23,326 nt of DNA from an uncultured Bacilli bacterium (GTDB lineage: Bacteria; Bacillota_I; Bacilli_A; RF39; UBA660): contig CAKOQV010000011.1 of the NCBI GenBank assembly GCA_934101345.1, positions 1-23,326 of the forward strand, given 5' to 3'. Position numbers and translations under genes: made by a program. How positions within the stretch are numbered: the first letter of the stretch is position 1; the number at the start of each line of letters is the position of its first letter. The notes beneath the pieces are model-generated. The model was not told where the DNA came from and did no database searches. It saw nothing but the letters and a program-made list of their open reading frames with translations. Shown here one piece after another: positions 1 through 8,191 of the stretch.

Positions 1-154
1 TTTATTATAAAATCGTGCATTTAGTTATAAAATCAATATTTTCTACAATAGCGAGAATTAACTTTTTAATTTAACGTAAATTTGTAACATATGTATTATA
101 ACTCAACATTATTTTAAATTTAAATATATATTCATGGCTTATATATAATAGACT

Positions 155-186
155 TTATTTTGAGACTAAAGTTAGGCTCAAAATAA
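155..186 (+). repeat. Hairpin H1 with A/G mismatch apex (first of a tandem pair)
   Basis: A perfect 10-bp stem, 155-164 with 177-186, encloses A165, a short inner stem (CTA/TAG around AAGT) and G176. The apex reads GAG-A-C...G-G-CTC. It abuts hairpin H2 with no spacer. No T-run follows on either strand, so it is not an ordinary terminator. A TATAAT at 144-149 without a clear -35 lies just upstream. The same architecture recurs at 19355-19419. The structure is seen directly; any function is unknown. Confidence 0.7.
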
Positions 187-211
187 CACTATGAGACCTT
201 GGCTCATAGTG
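187..211 (+). repeat. Hairpin H2 with A/G mismatch apex (second of a tandem pair)
   Basis: A perfect 9-bp stem, 187-195 with 203-211, encloses A196, a single C-G pair around CTT, and G202. The apex again reads GAG-A-C...G-G-CTC although the outer stem differs completely from H1. It begins at the base after H1 ends and is followed by A-rich sequence, not T. It lies 82 bases before the proS start codon. Confidence 0.7.
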
Positions 212-292
212 AAAGGAATAAAAAAATAATATATTTATATAGATATTTATCTATTTTTATGATAGAATTAATATTAGTGATGAGGTGTAAGT

Positions 293-1726
293 ATGAATAA
301 TAAACAAAATAATAAGATAACAAGTAGAGATGTAGATTTTGCTAAATGGTATACTGATGTAGTAATGGCCGCTAAACTAAGTAGTTATTCTAATACTAAA
401 GGATGTATGGTAATAGAACCTAATGGTTATGCTATATGGGAAAATATGCAAAAAGTATTAGATAGTATGTTTAAAGAAACAGGACATAAAAATGTATATA
501 TGCCTTTATTAATACCAGAGAATCTACTAAAAAAAGAAGGAGAATTAGTAAAAGGATTTGCTCCTGAAGTAGCATGGGTTACTGAAGGTGGTAATAAAAA
601 ATTAGATGAAAGACTATGTATTAGACCCACATCAGAGACAGTATTTTCTGATTACTATGCTAGTACTGTAAAATCTTATAGGGATTTACCTAAATTATAT
701 AATCAGTGGTGTAGTGTATTAAGATGGGAAAAAGAAACTAGACCATTCTTAAGAAGCAGAGAATTCTTATGGCAAGAAGGACATACTATTCATGAAACTA
801 AAGAAGAAGCTGAAGCTGAAACATTAAATATGCTAAATATTTATAATAAGTTCTTTCATGATTACTTAGCTATTCCTAGTATCGTAGGTAGAAAAACAGA
901 GAAAGAAAAGTTTGCAGGAGCAGAGTATACATATACAGTAGAAGCCCTTATGTATAATGGAGTAGCTCTTCAGTCAGGTACTAGTCATTTCTTTGGACAA
1001 AAGTTTTCTAAAGCTTATGATATTAAATATTTAAATAGAGAAAATAAATTAGATTACCCTTATCAAACTTCTTGGGGAGTAAGTACCAGAATGATGGGAG
1101 CTTTAATAATGGTTCATTCTGACGATTATGGACTTGTATTACCTCCTAGAATAGCTCCTAATAAAGTAGTTATTATTCCTATTAGTAATGATTTAGAAGT
1201 AATGAGTATGGCTAATGATTACTTAGATAAATTAAAGAAAGAAGGAATAGAGGCTTATATTGATGATAGTGAGAAGTCTCCTGGATATAAATTTGCTGAA
1301 GCTGAAGTACTTGGTATACCTGTTAGAATAGAAATAGGTAAGAGAGATCTAGAAAATAATGTTATTACTTTAGTAAGAAGAGATACTAGAGAAAAAAGAG
1401 AGGTATTTACTAATACTGATATAGTTCATGATGTTAAAATATTACTCGAAGATATCCAAAGAGATATGTATGATAGAGCTCTAAGAAGAAGAGAAGAAAT
1501 GACTTATACTTGTACAGATATCGAAGACTTTAAGGATATTATTAATAATCATCCTGGATTCGTTAAGGCTATGTGGTGTGGAGATACTGCTTGTGAAGAA
1601 AAAATAAAAGAAATTAGAGGATGTAAATCTAGATGCATTCCATTTGAAGAAGAACATCTAAGTGATAAGTGTATTGTATGTGGCAGGGAAGCTAAACACT
1701 TAGTTATTTGGGGTATTCAATATTAA
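293..1726 (+). CDS. proS: Prolyl-tRNA synthetase (compact type, no editing insertion)
   Basis: Charges tRNA-Pro with proline in the cytoplasm; class II aminoacyl-tRNA synthetase. At 477 residues it has the length of the archaeal/eukaryotic-like ProRS also found in some Firmicutes and Mollicutes, shorter than the ~570-residue bacterial form with an editing insertion. Visible are motif 2 (RWEKETRPFLRSREFLWQEG), the GTSHFFGQ segment, the motif 3 region (TSWGVSTRMMGAL) and an anticodon-binding domain from about residue 285. The C-terminal domain has four cysteines (WCGDTACEE, SRC, CIVCG) of the kind that bind zinc in this subgroup. The ATG at 293 follows GAGGTG at a suitable distance. There is no T-box upstream. 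A good terminator follows, so the gene is probably monocistronic. Confidence 0.95.
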   Translation: MNNKQNNKITSRDVDFAKWYTDVVMAAKLSSYSNTKGCMVIEPNGYAIWENMQKVLDSMFKETGHKNVYMPLLIPENLLKKEGELVKGFAPEVAWVTEGGNKKLDERLCIRPTSETVFSDYYASTVKSYRDLPKLYNQWCSVLRWEKETRPFLRSREFLWQEGHTIHETKEEAEAETLNMLNIYNKFFHDYLAIPSIVGRKTEKEKFAGAEYTYTVEALMYNGVALQSGTSHFFGQKFSKAYDIKYLNRENKLDYPYQTSWGVSTRMMGALIMVHSDDYGLVLPPRIAPNKVVIIPISNDLEVMSMANDYLDKLKKEGIEAYIDDSEKSPGYKFAEAEVLGIPVRIEIGKRDLENNVITLVRRDTREKREVFTNTDIVHDVKILLEDIQRDMYDRALRRREEMTYTCTDIEDFKDIINNHPGFVKAMWCGDTACEEKIKEIRGCKSRCIPFEEEHLSDKCIVCGREAKHLVIWGIQY

Positions 1727-1731
1727 TATAG

Positions 1732-1761
1732 AACTATAGTTTTATCTACTATAGTTTTTTT
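1732..1761 (+). terminator. Rho-independent terminator of proS
   Basis: An 8-bp stem, AACTATAG (1732-1739) with CTATAGTT (1749-1756), encloses a 9-base loop and runs into seven T residues. Confidence 0.8.
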
Positions 1762-1786
1762 ACATAGTAAAAAGAAAGGAGCCACT

Positions 1787-2758
1787 ATGAAAAGAGAAAA
1801 AATTATAATATTATTAGAAAGGATTAAAAAAAATAAATTAGAACCACAGAGTATAAAGTTTATCTTAAAACAAGATGAACAAGTTCTAAATAAACTAGTT
1901 AATTTAAAAGAAGAATTATTTACTAAAGGAATAAATTTAGTTAATATTTATACTGGTGATACTATTTTAGAAGCACTAGATATTTTAAGTGATTCAAAGT
2001 ATTCATATACCTATGAAGTACTTATAAATGATAATCTTATTAAGAGGGGATTATCACTTGGTTTTGGAAGAATTATTAATTCTTTATGTGCAGTATATTC
2101 TTCTGAATATCTTAAATGTATACTTTGTAATAGAACTGATATTCCTACTGATATGTTGTTTATATGTACTGAGATAATTAAAAATACAAAGCATTATTTC
2201 AATGCCAAATATGTAAGTGAAGTATTATGTTCAGGAATAATACTAAATGATGAAATACTACTACTACTTAAAGAGATTGCTACTACTGATAAAATATATT
2301 GTGCTAGATATATTAGTGATATATTAATATATAGTACCTTAGATTTAGATACAATATCTTTAGGAATATATGAAATAATTAATAATTCAGGAGAAGAATA
2401 TACCGCTAAAAACATAAGTAGATTATTATGTCATGGTAATAATATTGATAAAGAAATTATTAAGGAAGGTATCAAATTGATAAATAATACTACAAGTAAT
2501 TATATGGCGGAATCTTTATGTGAAGTCTTAATAAATAGTTATAATATTTCAAATAATTTAGTTCTTGATAAGGCAAAAATATTGATTGGACAGAAAAATA
2601 ATTATTTAATAAGAATTATGAAAGATAATATAATTAGTTTTTTTGATATAGAAAGATATTCTAATGATAATGGTATTAATGATTTAATTGATGTAGTTAA
2701 TGAAGAGGATAATGATGATATAAATATAAAAACTTTATCAAAAATACTTAGAAAATAA
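1787..2758 (+). CDS. Helical-repeat protein A (about six ~34-residue repeats)
   Basis: I do not recognise a named family. The 323-residue protein has no signal peptide and no membrane segment. From about residue 85 it is built of repeats of roughly 34 residues. Their pattern is a hydrophobic helix, II(N/K)N-T/S, an aromatic, A-(K/R)-(Y/N)-(V/I)-S, then LC or LI and a polar loop; examples are EIINNSGEEYTAKNISRLLC and EIIKNTKHYFNAKYVSEVLC. This suggests an alpha-solenoid of HEAT or LRV type, usually a binding scaffold. An N-terminal segment (DTILEALDIL, YEVLINDNLIK) matches the downstream gene at 2841, so the two are paralogues. The ATG follows AAAGGAG at good spacing. A scaffold role is inference only. 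Confidence 0.75.
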   Translation: MKREKIIILLERIKKNKLEPQSIKFILKQDEQVLNKLVNLKEELFTKGINLVNIYTGDTILEALDILSDSKYSYTYEVLINDNLIKRGLSLGFGRIINSLCAVYSSEYLKCILCNRTDIPTDMLFICTEIIKNTKHYFNAKYVSEVLCSGIILNDEILLLLKEIATTDKIYCARYISDILIYSTLDLDTISLGIYEIINNSGEEYTAKNISRLLCHGNNIDKEIIKEGIKLINNTTSNYMAESLCEVLINSYNISNNLVLDKAKILIGQKNNYLIRIMKDNIISFFDIERYSNDNGINDLIDVVNEEDNDDINIKTLSKILRK

Positions 2759-2759
2759 T

Positions 2760-2780
2760 AAATATTAGAACAAATATTTT
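2760..2780 (+). terminator. Possible weak terminator, all A/T
   Basis: AAATATT (2760-2766) can pair with AATATTT (2773-2779), followed by a few T. The stem has no G-C pair, so it may be chance in such AT-rich DNA. Confidence 0.3.
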
Positions 2781-2787
2781 AAATTTA

Positions 2788-2817
2788 TTGACTTTTACTA
2801 TAAAAATATAATAAAAT
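2788..2817 (+). promoter_or_regulatory. Sigma-A-type promoter of repeat protein B
   Basis: TTGACT at 2788-2793 and TAAAAT at 2812-2817 are separated by 18 bases, ending 23 bases before the chosen ATG. Confidence 0.55.
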
Positions 2818-2840
2818 TATTTTATAGTGAGGTAGTGGTT

Positions 2841-3569
2841 ATGGAAGTATTTGATGTATATAATGATTTTAAAAATAAAGTTTTAATTAATAGGAGCAGT
2901 AAAATAGCTGAATTATTAGATAGTTTAAGTTATAATGAAATAATAAAAGGAATAACAATTGTAAGTAAGTATAATAATGATAATACTGCTCTAGAAGCTT
3001 TAAATATATTTATAAATGCTAAATATGATTCAATATATAAATTGTTAATTAATGATACCGCTATTAAGGGTAATGTTTCGATAGAGGGTGCTAGGTTAAT
3101 TAATGAGTCAAGAGAAGTGTTTAAGGCTGCAAATGCTTTAGATGTATTATGTAATGAATTATCAATAGAAAATAGTTTGGCTATAGAGGGAGCAAAGATA
3201 ATTAATAATTCTAGTAATTGGTATAATGCCTATTATGCTAGATATCCATTAACTTCAATTATTGCTATTAAAAAAGGAATAGCATTAGATGGTGCTAGAA
3301 TTATAAATGAATCACAAAATGAATTTAATGCTTTATTTGCTAGTTTAGTTCTATGTAATGAATATGCTGTTAATAATGACATAGCACCTATGATAGCTAG
3401 AGAGATAAATGAAGCTAACAGTTTGGTAACCACAAATAATATAATAGATAAATATTTAATCGGAAAGATAACTTCTTTTGAAGAAGATCATTTGCATAGT
3501 GATGAAGTTTACACACTTTTATCTAACAATAATATTAGAAAAAAAGTAAAATGTAGTTGCAAATTTTGA
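2841..3569 (+). CDS. Helical-repeat protein B (paralogue of A)
   Basis: Unrecognised family. The repeats are clearer than in protein A. Three successive units of about 34 residues begin at SIEGARLINESREVF, AIEGAKIINNSSNWY and ALDGARIINESQNEF. Each has the pattern (A/S)-(I/L)-x-G-A-(R/K)-(L/I)-I-N-(E/N)-S, four or five residues, then A and a Leu/Cys-rich helix. The ORF is also open from a GTG at 2835, but GTGAGGT sits 7 bases before the ATG at 2841 and only one base before that GTG, so I choose ATG (242 residues). No signal peptide or membrane segment is visible. The stop is TGA, which shows TGA is not a sense codon here. It has its own promoter. A cytosolic alpha-solenoid is inferred. Confidence 0.72.
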   Translation: MEVFDVYNDFKNKVLINRSSKIAELLDSLSYNEIIKGITIVSKYNNDNTALEALNIFINAKYDSIYKLLINDTAIKGNVSIEGARLINESREVFKAANALDVLCNELSIENSLAIEGAKIINNSSNWYNAYYARYPLTSIIAIKKGIALDGARIINESQNEFNALFASLVLCNEYAVNNDIAPMIAREINEANSLVTTNNIIDKYLIGKITSFEEDHLHSDEVYTLLSNNNIRKKVKCSCKF

Positions 3570-3584
3570 AATTTGTGTTATACT
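3557..3584 (+). promoter_or_regulatory. Possible promoter at the 3' end of repeat protein B
   Basis: TTGCAA (3557-3562), a 16-base spacer and TATACT (3579-3584), the latter preceded by TG in the extended -10 position. It would give a transcript entering the secG leader. Confidence 0.45.
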
Positions 3585-3605
3585 AGTGCCAGTTTTTGGG
3601 GTGAT

Positions 3606-3635
3606 ATGATGGTAAAATATCTAAGTGAAAAATAG
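3606..3635 (+). CDS. Possible 9-codon leader ORF before secG
   Basis: ATGATGGTA... encodes MMVKYLSEK followed by TAG. A GGGGTG lies just upstream at 3598-3603, and the promoter at 3557-3584 would transcribe it. The frame is very short and the Shine-Dalgarno spacing tight, so it may be a leader peptide, a remnant, or nothing. Confidence 0.2.
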   Translation: MMVKYLSEK

Positions 3636-3645
3636 GAAATAATTA

Positions 3646-3674
3646 TTTACAAAGGTATAGATATTTGCTATAAT
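3646..3674 (+). promoter_or_regulatory. Sigma-A-type promoter of secG
   Basis: TTTACA (3646-3651), 17-base spacer, TATAAT (3669-3674), with TG one base upstream of the -10. Confidence 0.8.
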
Positions 3675-3701
3675 ATATCTTGTGAGAAAGGATTGATATA
3701 A

Positions 3702-3914
3702 ATGACAATAGCTGCGGTTATTTTAGCTGTTTTGTTAATAGCAATAGTATTATTACAAAGTGGTAAAGCAGAATCTGCCTCTCAAATAATTCAAGGGGGA
3801 AATTCAGATTTGTTTGCTAATAGGAAAGAGAGAGGATTTGAACTATTTATTACTAGACTTACTTATGTACTTGGGTTTTCTTTCTTTATATTATGTTTAA
3901 TAATATCAATATAG
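3702..3914 (+). CDS. secG: Protein translocase subunit SecG
   Basis: Small membrane subunit of the SecYEG channel that assists SecA-driven export. At 70 residues it has the family size. It shows two membrane helices (about residues 2-19 and 47-69) flanking a loop with LLQSGKAES and a Gly/Asn segment (QGGNSDLFANRKERG), typical of SecG (usually LLQ.GKG.. and a Gly-rich loop). A strong promoter and GAAAGGATTG precede the ATG. Placement ahead of rnr and smpB is the conserved Firmicutes arrangement and strengthens the call. Confidence 0.9.
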   Translation: MTIAAVILAVLLIAIVLLQSGKAESASQIIQGGNSDLFANRKERGFELFITRLTYVLGFSFFILCLIISI

Positions 3915-3922
3915 TTAAATAG

Positions 3923-3953
3923 AAATAGACTTAAGTAATTAAGTCTATTTTGC
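3923..3953 (+). terminator. Terminator or attenuator after secG
   Basis: A perfect 12-bp stem, 3923-3934 with 3939-3950, has a GTAA loop and then a short T run (TTTTGCG). The weak T tail suggests partial readthrough into rnr, whose ATG is 16 bases further on and for which I see no separate promoter. Confidence 0.65.
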
Positions 3954-3968
3954 GTAATAGGAGGAATT

Positions 3969-6101
3969 ATGAAAGAAAGAATAATAGAACTACTAAATGA
4001 AAATACTTCTCTTACAATTATGGAAATTAATGATAAATTACTTTTAAATACTATAGAGGAATATCAAAGATTAGAAAATACTTTAGATGAACTAGTTAGT
4101 GAAGGTATTTTATACTATAGTGAGAGAAAGAATAAGTATTTATTATTAGAGAATAGTCATTTAGTAAAAGGGGATTTAATTTTAAATGATAAAGGTTTTG
4201 GTTTTATTGAGATTGGCAAAGATGCAAAGGATGTTTATGTAAATGAAAAAAATATAAATGGAGCCCAAGATGGTGATACGGTATTATTTGAATATTTAAA
4301 TAAAGATCCGTTAAAACCTGAAGGTAAAATTATTAGAGTAATTAAAAGGAACTATGATCCTTTAGTAGGAGAAGTTATCTTAATAGATGGTGATTATTTT
4401 GTTAAACCAGATAAAAAGGGTAAGAATATATATATACCAAGAGACTATTTAAATGGTGCTGTTGAAGGTCATAAGGTGGTTGTAGAGCCTTTAAAAGAAG
4501 GTAATAGAGTAGGTAAGATTACTAAGATTATAGGTCATAAAAATGATGTCGGTGTAGATATTTTATCTTTTGTTTATGAGTATAATTTTAATCCTGAATT
4601 TCCTAAAGAAGTAATAGATGAGTTAGAGAGTATACCACAGTTCTTAAGCAGTAATGATATAAATGAAGGTTTAACTAGTGGTAGAAAAGACTTAAGGGAT
4701 GAAATGATATTTACTATTGATGGAGCAGATACTAAGGATATAGATGATGCTGTATCTATAGAGAAAATTAATGATAATGAATATATACTTGGTGTTCATA
4801 TTGCCGATGTTTCTTATTATGTAAAAGAAGGTTCTAAGATAGATGAAGAAGCATATTTTAGAGGTACTTCAGTATATCTAGTAGATAGAGTGCTTCCAAT
4901 GCTACCTCATAAATTATCTAATGGTATATGTTCACTTAATGAAAATGAAGATAGATTCGCTATGAGCTGTATTATGCATATTGATAGTAAGGGTAATGTT
5001 ACTAAGTATGAGATTATTCCTTCAATAATAAGAAGTAGAAAGAAAATGACGTATGATAATGTTAATCTTATTCTTGAAGATAATATTATTCCTGATGGAT
5101 ACGAAGAATTTGCTGATACTTTAATAGTAATGGAAGAATTATCTAAAATACTTAGAAAGAAAATGATTAATAGAGGCTATATTGAATTTGAATCTGATGA
5201 GGCTAAGATCATTGTAGATGAAAATTGTCATCCTATAGATATTAAGGCTAGAGAGCAAAGAACTGGTGAGCAGTTAATAGAAAACTTTATGATTGTCGCT
5301 AATGAAACGGTTGCAGGTTCAATCTTTTATAAGAATTTACCTGGTATATATAGAGTACATGATAAACCTAATGAAAAAAGAATAGAGGAATTTATTAAGT
5401 TTTTGAGTCTACATGGATATACTCCAGTAGGTAAAAGTAAGATAGAGACTCCTAAAGATTTGCAGAAAATATTAAATAGTTTAGAGAATGTGCCAGAAGT
5501 TAAAGTATTACATGATATGGCTATTCGTAGTCAAGCTAAGGCTGTCTACTCGGATGTTAATATAGGGCACTTTGGACTTGGAAGTAAGTGCTATAGTCAT
5601 TTTACTTCTCCAATAAGAAGATATCCTGACTTAATACTTCATAGATTAGTTAGAGAATATAACTATAATTATAGTGAAGATATAATAAATAAGAATAAAG
5701 AATATTTACCAGTAGCTACTGATCATTTAAGTATTAGAGAACAAGAAGCTCAGAACTGTGAAAGAGATGTAGACAAGATGAAGAAAGCTGAATATATGAT
5801 GGATCATATTGGCGAAGTATATGAAGGCATAATAAGTGGTGTACAGGAGTTTGGTTTCTTTGTGGAGCTTGATAATACAGTTGAAGGATTGGTAAGAGTA
5901 GAGAATATTAAAGGTGATTACTTTATATATAATCCGGATTTAATGGCATTATTAGGTAAAAGAAGTAAGAGAAAGTATGCTTTTGGTGATAAAGTAGTAG
6001 TAAAAGTTGTTAGTGCTGATAAAGACAAGAGCACTATTGACTTTGAAATATATGAAGAAGAAAAAGATAAAAAGAAAAAGAAAAATGATACTAAAAAGTA
6101 A
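3969..6101 (+). CDS. rnr: Ribonuclease R (copy 1)
   Basis: Processive 3'-to-5' exoribonuclease that degrades structured RNA and, with tmRNA-SmpB, mRNA from stalled ribosomes. The 710 residues show the full order: N-terminal winged helix (1-65), a cold-shock OB fold (KGFGFIEIGKDAKDVYV), a second OB region, the RNB catalytic domain, and an S1 domain (GEVYEGIISGVQEFGFFVEL) with a Lys-rich tail. The magnesium-binding aspartates are in DTKDIDD (D254, D257, D259, D260). The HFTSPIRRYPD segment is the usual RNB motif. AGGAGG precedes the ATG. Position after secG matches Bacillus. The next gene is a paralogue starting 11 bases later. Confidence 0.95.
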   Translation: MKERIIELLNENTSLTIMEINDKLLLNTIEEYQRLENTLDELVSEGILYYSERKNKYLLLENSHLVKGDLILNDKGFGFIEIGKDAKDVYVNEKNINGAQDGDTVLFEYLNKDPLKPEGKIIRVIKRNYDPLVGEVILIDGDYFVKPDKKGKNIYIPRDYLNGAVEGHKVVVEPLKEGNRVGKITKIIGHKNDVGVDILSFVYEYNFNPEFPKEVIDELESIPQFLSSNDINEGLTSGRKDLRDEMIFTIDGADTKDIDDAVSIEKINDNEYILGVHIADVSYYVKEGSKIDEEAYFRGTSVYLVDRVLPMLPHKLSNGICSLNENEDRFAMSCIMHIDSKGNVTKYEIIPSIIRSRKKMTYDNVNLILEDNIIPDGYEEFADTLIVMEELSKILRKKMINRGYIEFESDEAKIIVDENCHPIDIKAREQRTGEQLIENFMIVANETVAGSIFYKNLPGIYRVHDKPNEKRIEEFIKFLSLHGYTPVGKSKIETPKDLQKILNSLENVPEVKVLHDMAIRSQAKAVYSDVNIGHFGLGSKCYSHFTSPIRRYPDLILHRLVREYNYNYSEDIINKNKEYLPVATDHLSIREQEAQNCERDVDKMKKAEYMMDHIGEVYEGIISGVQEFGFFVELDNTVEGLVRVENIKGDYFIYNPDLMALLGKRSKRKYAFGDKVVVKVVSADKDKSTIDFEIYEEEKDKKKKKNDTKK

Positions 6102-6112
6102 AAGGAGAGAAA

Positions 6113-8191
6113 ATGGAAAGTAAAATAATAGAACTTTTAAGTATCAAGAAGAATAATAATTTAGGGGTTAAAGAGATAGCTAGTATCTTAGGTGAAGATA
6201 AGGAAGAAGTGCATAATACTTTAAGATTACTAGGAAAAGAAGGAATAGTATATAAGAATAATAATGATAAATATATACTTGTTTCTAATACCAGTTTAAA
6301 AAAAGGTACTATTAAGATTACTAGTAGAAAAGGTGCTGTTGTAGTACTTGACAATGGTACTGAGTATGGCGTTATCTATAAAGATAAAGGAAAACTAGCT
6401 CATAATGATACGGTACTTGTAGAACCTTATAATCAGAGATCTATGGCTAAAGTAGTTAAAATAATCGATAGGAAGTATTATGACTATGTAGCGGAAGTAG
6501 TAAAAGATGGCAAAAATTATATAGCAAGATGTGATGGTAAGTTAGATATATTTTTAAAAGAAATATATCCGCTTGGAACTAGACTATTAATAAGTGGTGA
6601 ATATAATACTGTAAAAGAAGTAATAGGACATAAAGATGATCCTGGAGCGGTAGAAAAGGAAGTACTTGCCTTAAATGGATTTCCTATTAGTTTTAGTGAT
6701 AAATATCTTGAAGAAGTAAGTAAAATAGAAATGACTTTGAGTGAAGAAGAAATTAATGAAGCTAAAAGAAATGGTTTGAAAGATCAAAGAAGTATAACTT
6801 CAGTTACTATTGATGGTGATGATACAAAAGACTTTGACGATGCTGTCAGTTATTATAATAATACTATATATGTTCAAATTGCTGATCCTAATAGATATAT
6901 TAAAGATAGGAGTGCTATGTGGGATGAAACTTTAGCAAGAGGTATTTCAGTATACTTTCCAGGATGCGCTAATCCTATGATACATGAAAATCTATCTAAT
7001 GGTATTTGCTCATTAGTACCTGGAGAAGATAGATATGCAGTATCTGCGAGTATTAAAATAGATAATTCAGGTAAGGTACTTAACTATAAATTTAATGAAG
7101 CAGTAATCAATAATAGAAAGAGAATGACTTATGGAGAAGTTAATAAGTATCTAGAGGATAATATTATACTTGAAGGTTATGAAGATTATATAGATATGTT
7201 AGATGAACTATATGATTCTGCGATGAAAGTAAAGAGAAAGATGCTTAATGAAGGCTTCTTAGAGTTTACTTCTGATGAAGTTAAGTTCTTCTTTGAAAAT
7301 AATAATATTATTGATATTAAAGAAAGACATCAAGGTAAGGCTGAAGAGTTAATAGAATTTTTAATGTTACTTCATAATATGTGTATGACTGATTATTTTA
7401 TGAAGAATAATTTACCATTTATATCTAGATTTCATGACAAACCTAATGATGAAAAGATATGTACTTGGATTAATTTGCTTAAGAAAAAAGGATATAAAAT
7501 TGATATTAATAAAAAGAAAGACTTTACTGCTGAAGATATTAAAAAAGTACAGGAAGTATATAAAGATGCCAAAGAGAAAGTTATATATGATAAGATGGTT
7601 ATTATGGGACAGTCTAAAGCTAAGTATTCATCATATAATGTTGGACATTTCGCTTTAGGAATGGGTGCTTATTCTACGGGTAGTTCACCAATTAGAAGAA
7701 TTGCTGATACTATTAATAAAAGAATATTAAATGATGCTATTACTAGAGGTGTAGATTATGCTAGAAATAAGTGGGAGAAAATTACTCCTCTTATAGCTAA
7801 GATAGCTACTTCTTCAGAACTTAGAGCTATTAAGGCTGAGAGAAAATTAGATGATATTAGAAAAGCTGAATTTATGAAACAATATGAAAAACAATACTTT
7901 GATGTTATGGTCGCAGGTATTTATAATAATTATTTATTAGTATTATATCCTGATAAGATGGTATATGGTAAAGTATTCTTTAATAGAAATTATTATCATG
8001 TTAATAAAGATGGCTGCTCGATATATAGTGATAAGGGGGAAAAAATATTTATAGGAGATACTTTTAATGCCAAGTTATTAAATGTTAATACAATGACTGG
8101 TGAAGTGGTATTCTTTAAAGATACTAAAGTGGTAAAGGAGTTATATGGTAATGAAGAAAAGAAGGGTAAAAAGAAGGTTAAAAGTAGGTAG
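6113..8191 (+). CDS. RNase R-like exoribonuclease (divergent copy 2)
   Basis: A second full-length RNB-family enzyme of 692 residues, clearly paralogous to the preceding gene but much diverged. It keeps the winged-helix start, OB-fold region, RNB acidic cluster DTKDFDD (D237, D240, D242, D243) and the SPIRRIAD core, so catalysis is probably retained. It differs in the residues before that core (STGSSPIRR instead of SHFTSPIRR). The C-terminal region where S1 lies is poorly conserved, lacking the usual GFFVEL pattern. It is translationally close to copy 1 (AAGGAG in the 11-base gap) and probably in the same operon. A shifted substrate preference is inference. Confidence 0.88.
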   Translation: MESKIIELLSIKKNNNLGVKEIASILGEDKEEVHNTLRLLGKEGIVYKNNNDKYILVSNTSLKKGTIKITSRKGAVVVLDNGTEYGVIYKDKGKLAHNDTVLVEPYNQRSMAKVVKIIDRKYYDYVAEVVKDGKNYIARCDGKLDIFLKEIYPLGTRLLISGEYNTVKEVIGHKDDPGAVEKEVLALNGFPISFSDKYLEEVSKIEMTLSEEEINEAKRNGLKDQRSITSVTIDGDDTKDFDDAVSYYNNTIYVQIADPNRYIKDRSAMWDETLARGISVYFPGCANPMIHENLSNGICSLVPGEDRYAVSASIKIDNSGKVLNYKFNEAVINNRKRMTYGEVNKYLEDNIILEGYEDYIDMLDELYDSAMKVKRKMLNEGFLEFTSDEVKFFFENNNIIDIKERHQGKAEELIEFLMLLHNMCMTDYFMKNNLPFISRFHDKPNDEKICTWINLLKKKGYKIDINKKKDFTAEDIKKVQEVYKDAKEKVIYDKMVIMGQSKAKYSSYNVGHFALGMGAYSTGSSPIRRIADTINKRILNDAITRGVDYARNKWEKITPLIAKIATSSELRAIKAERKLDDIRKAEFMKQYEKQYFDVMVAGIYNNYLLVLYPDKMVYGKVFFNRNYYHVNKDGCSIYSDKGEKIFIGDTFNAKLLNVNTMTGEVVFFKDTKVVKELYGNEEKKGKKKVKSR

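Noticed and set aside
155..211. T-box or amino-acid-responsive leader for proS
   Set aside because: No AGGGTGGNACCGCG-like antiterminator sequence, no terminator alternative and no specifier stem; the hairpins are simple and end 82 bases before the start codon.
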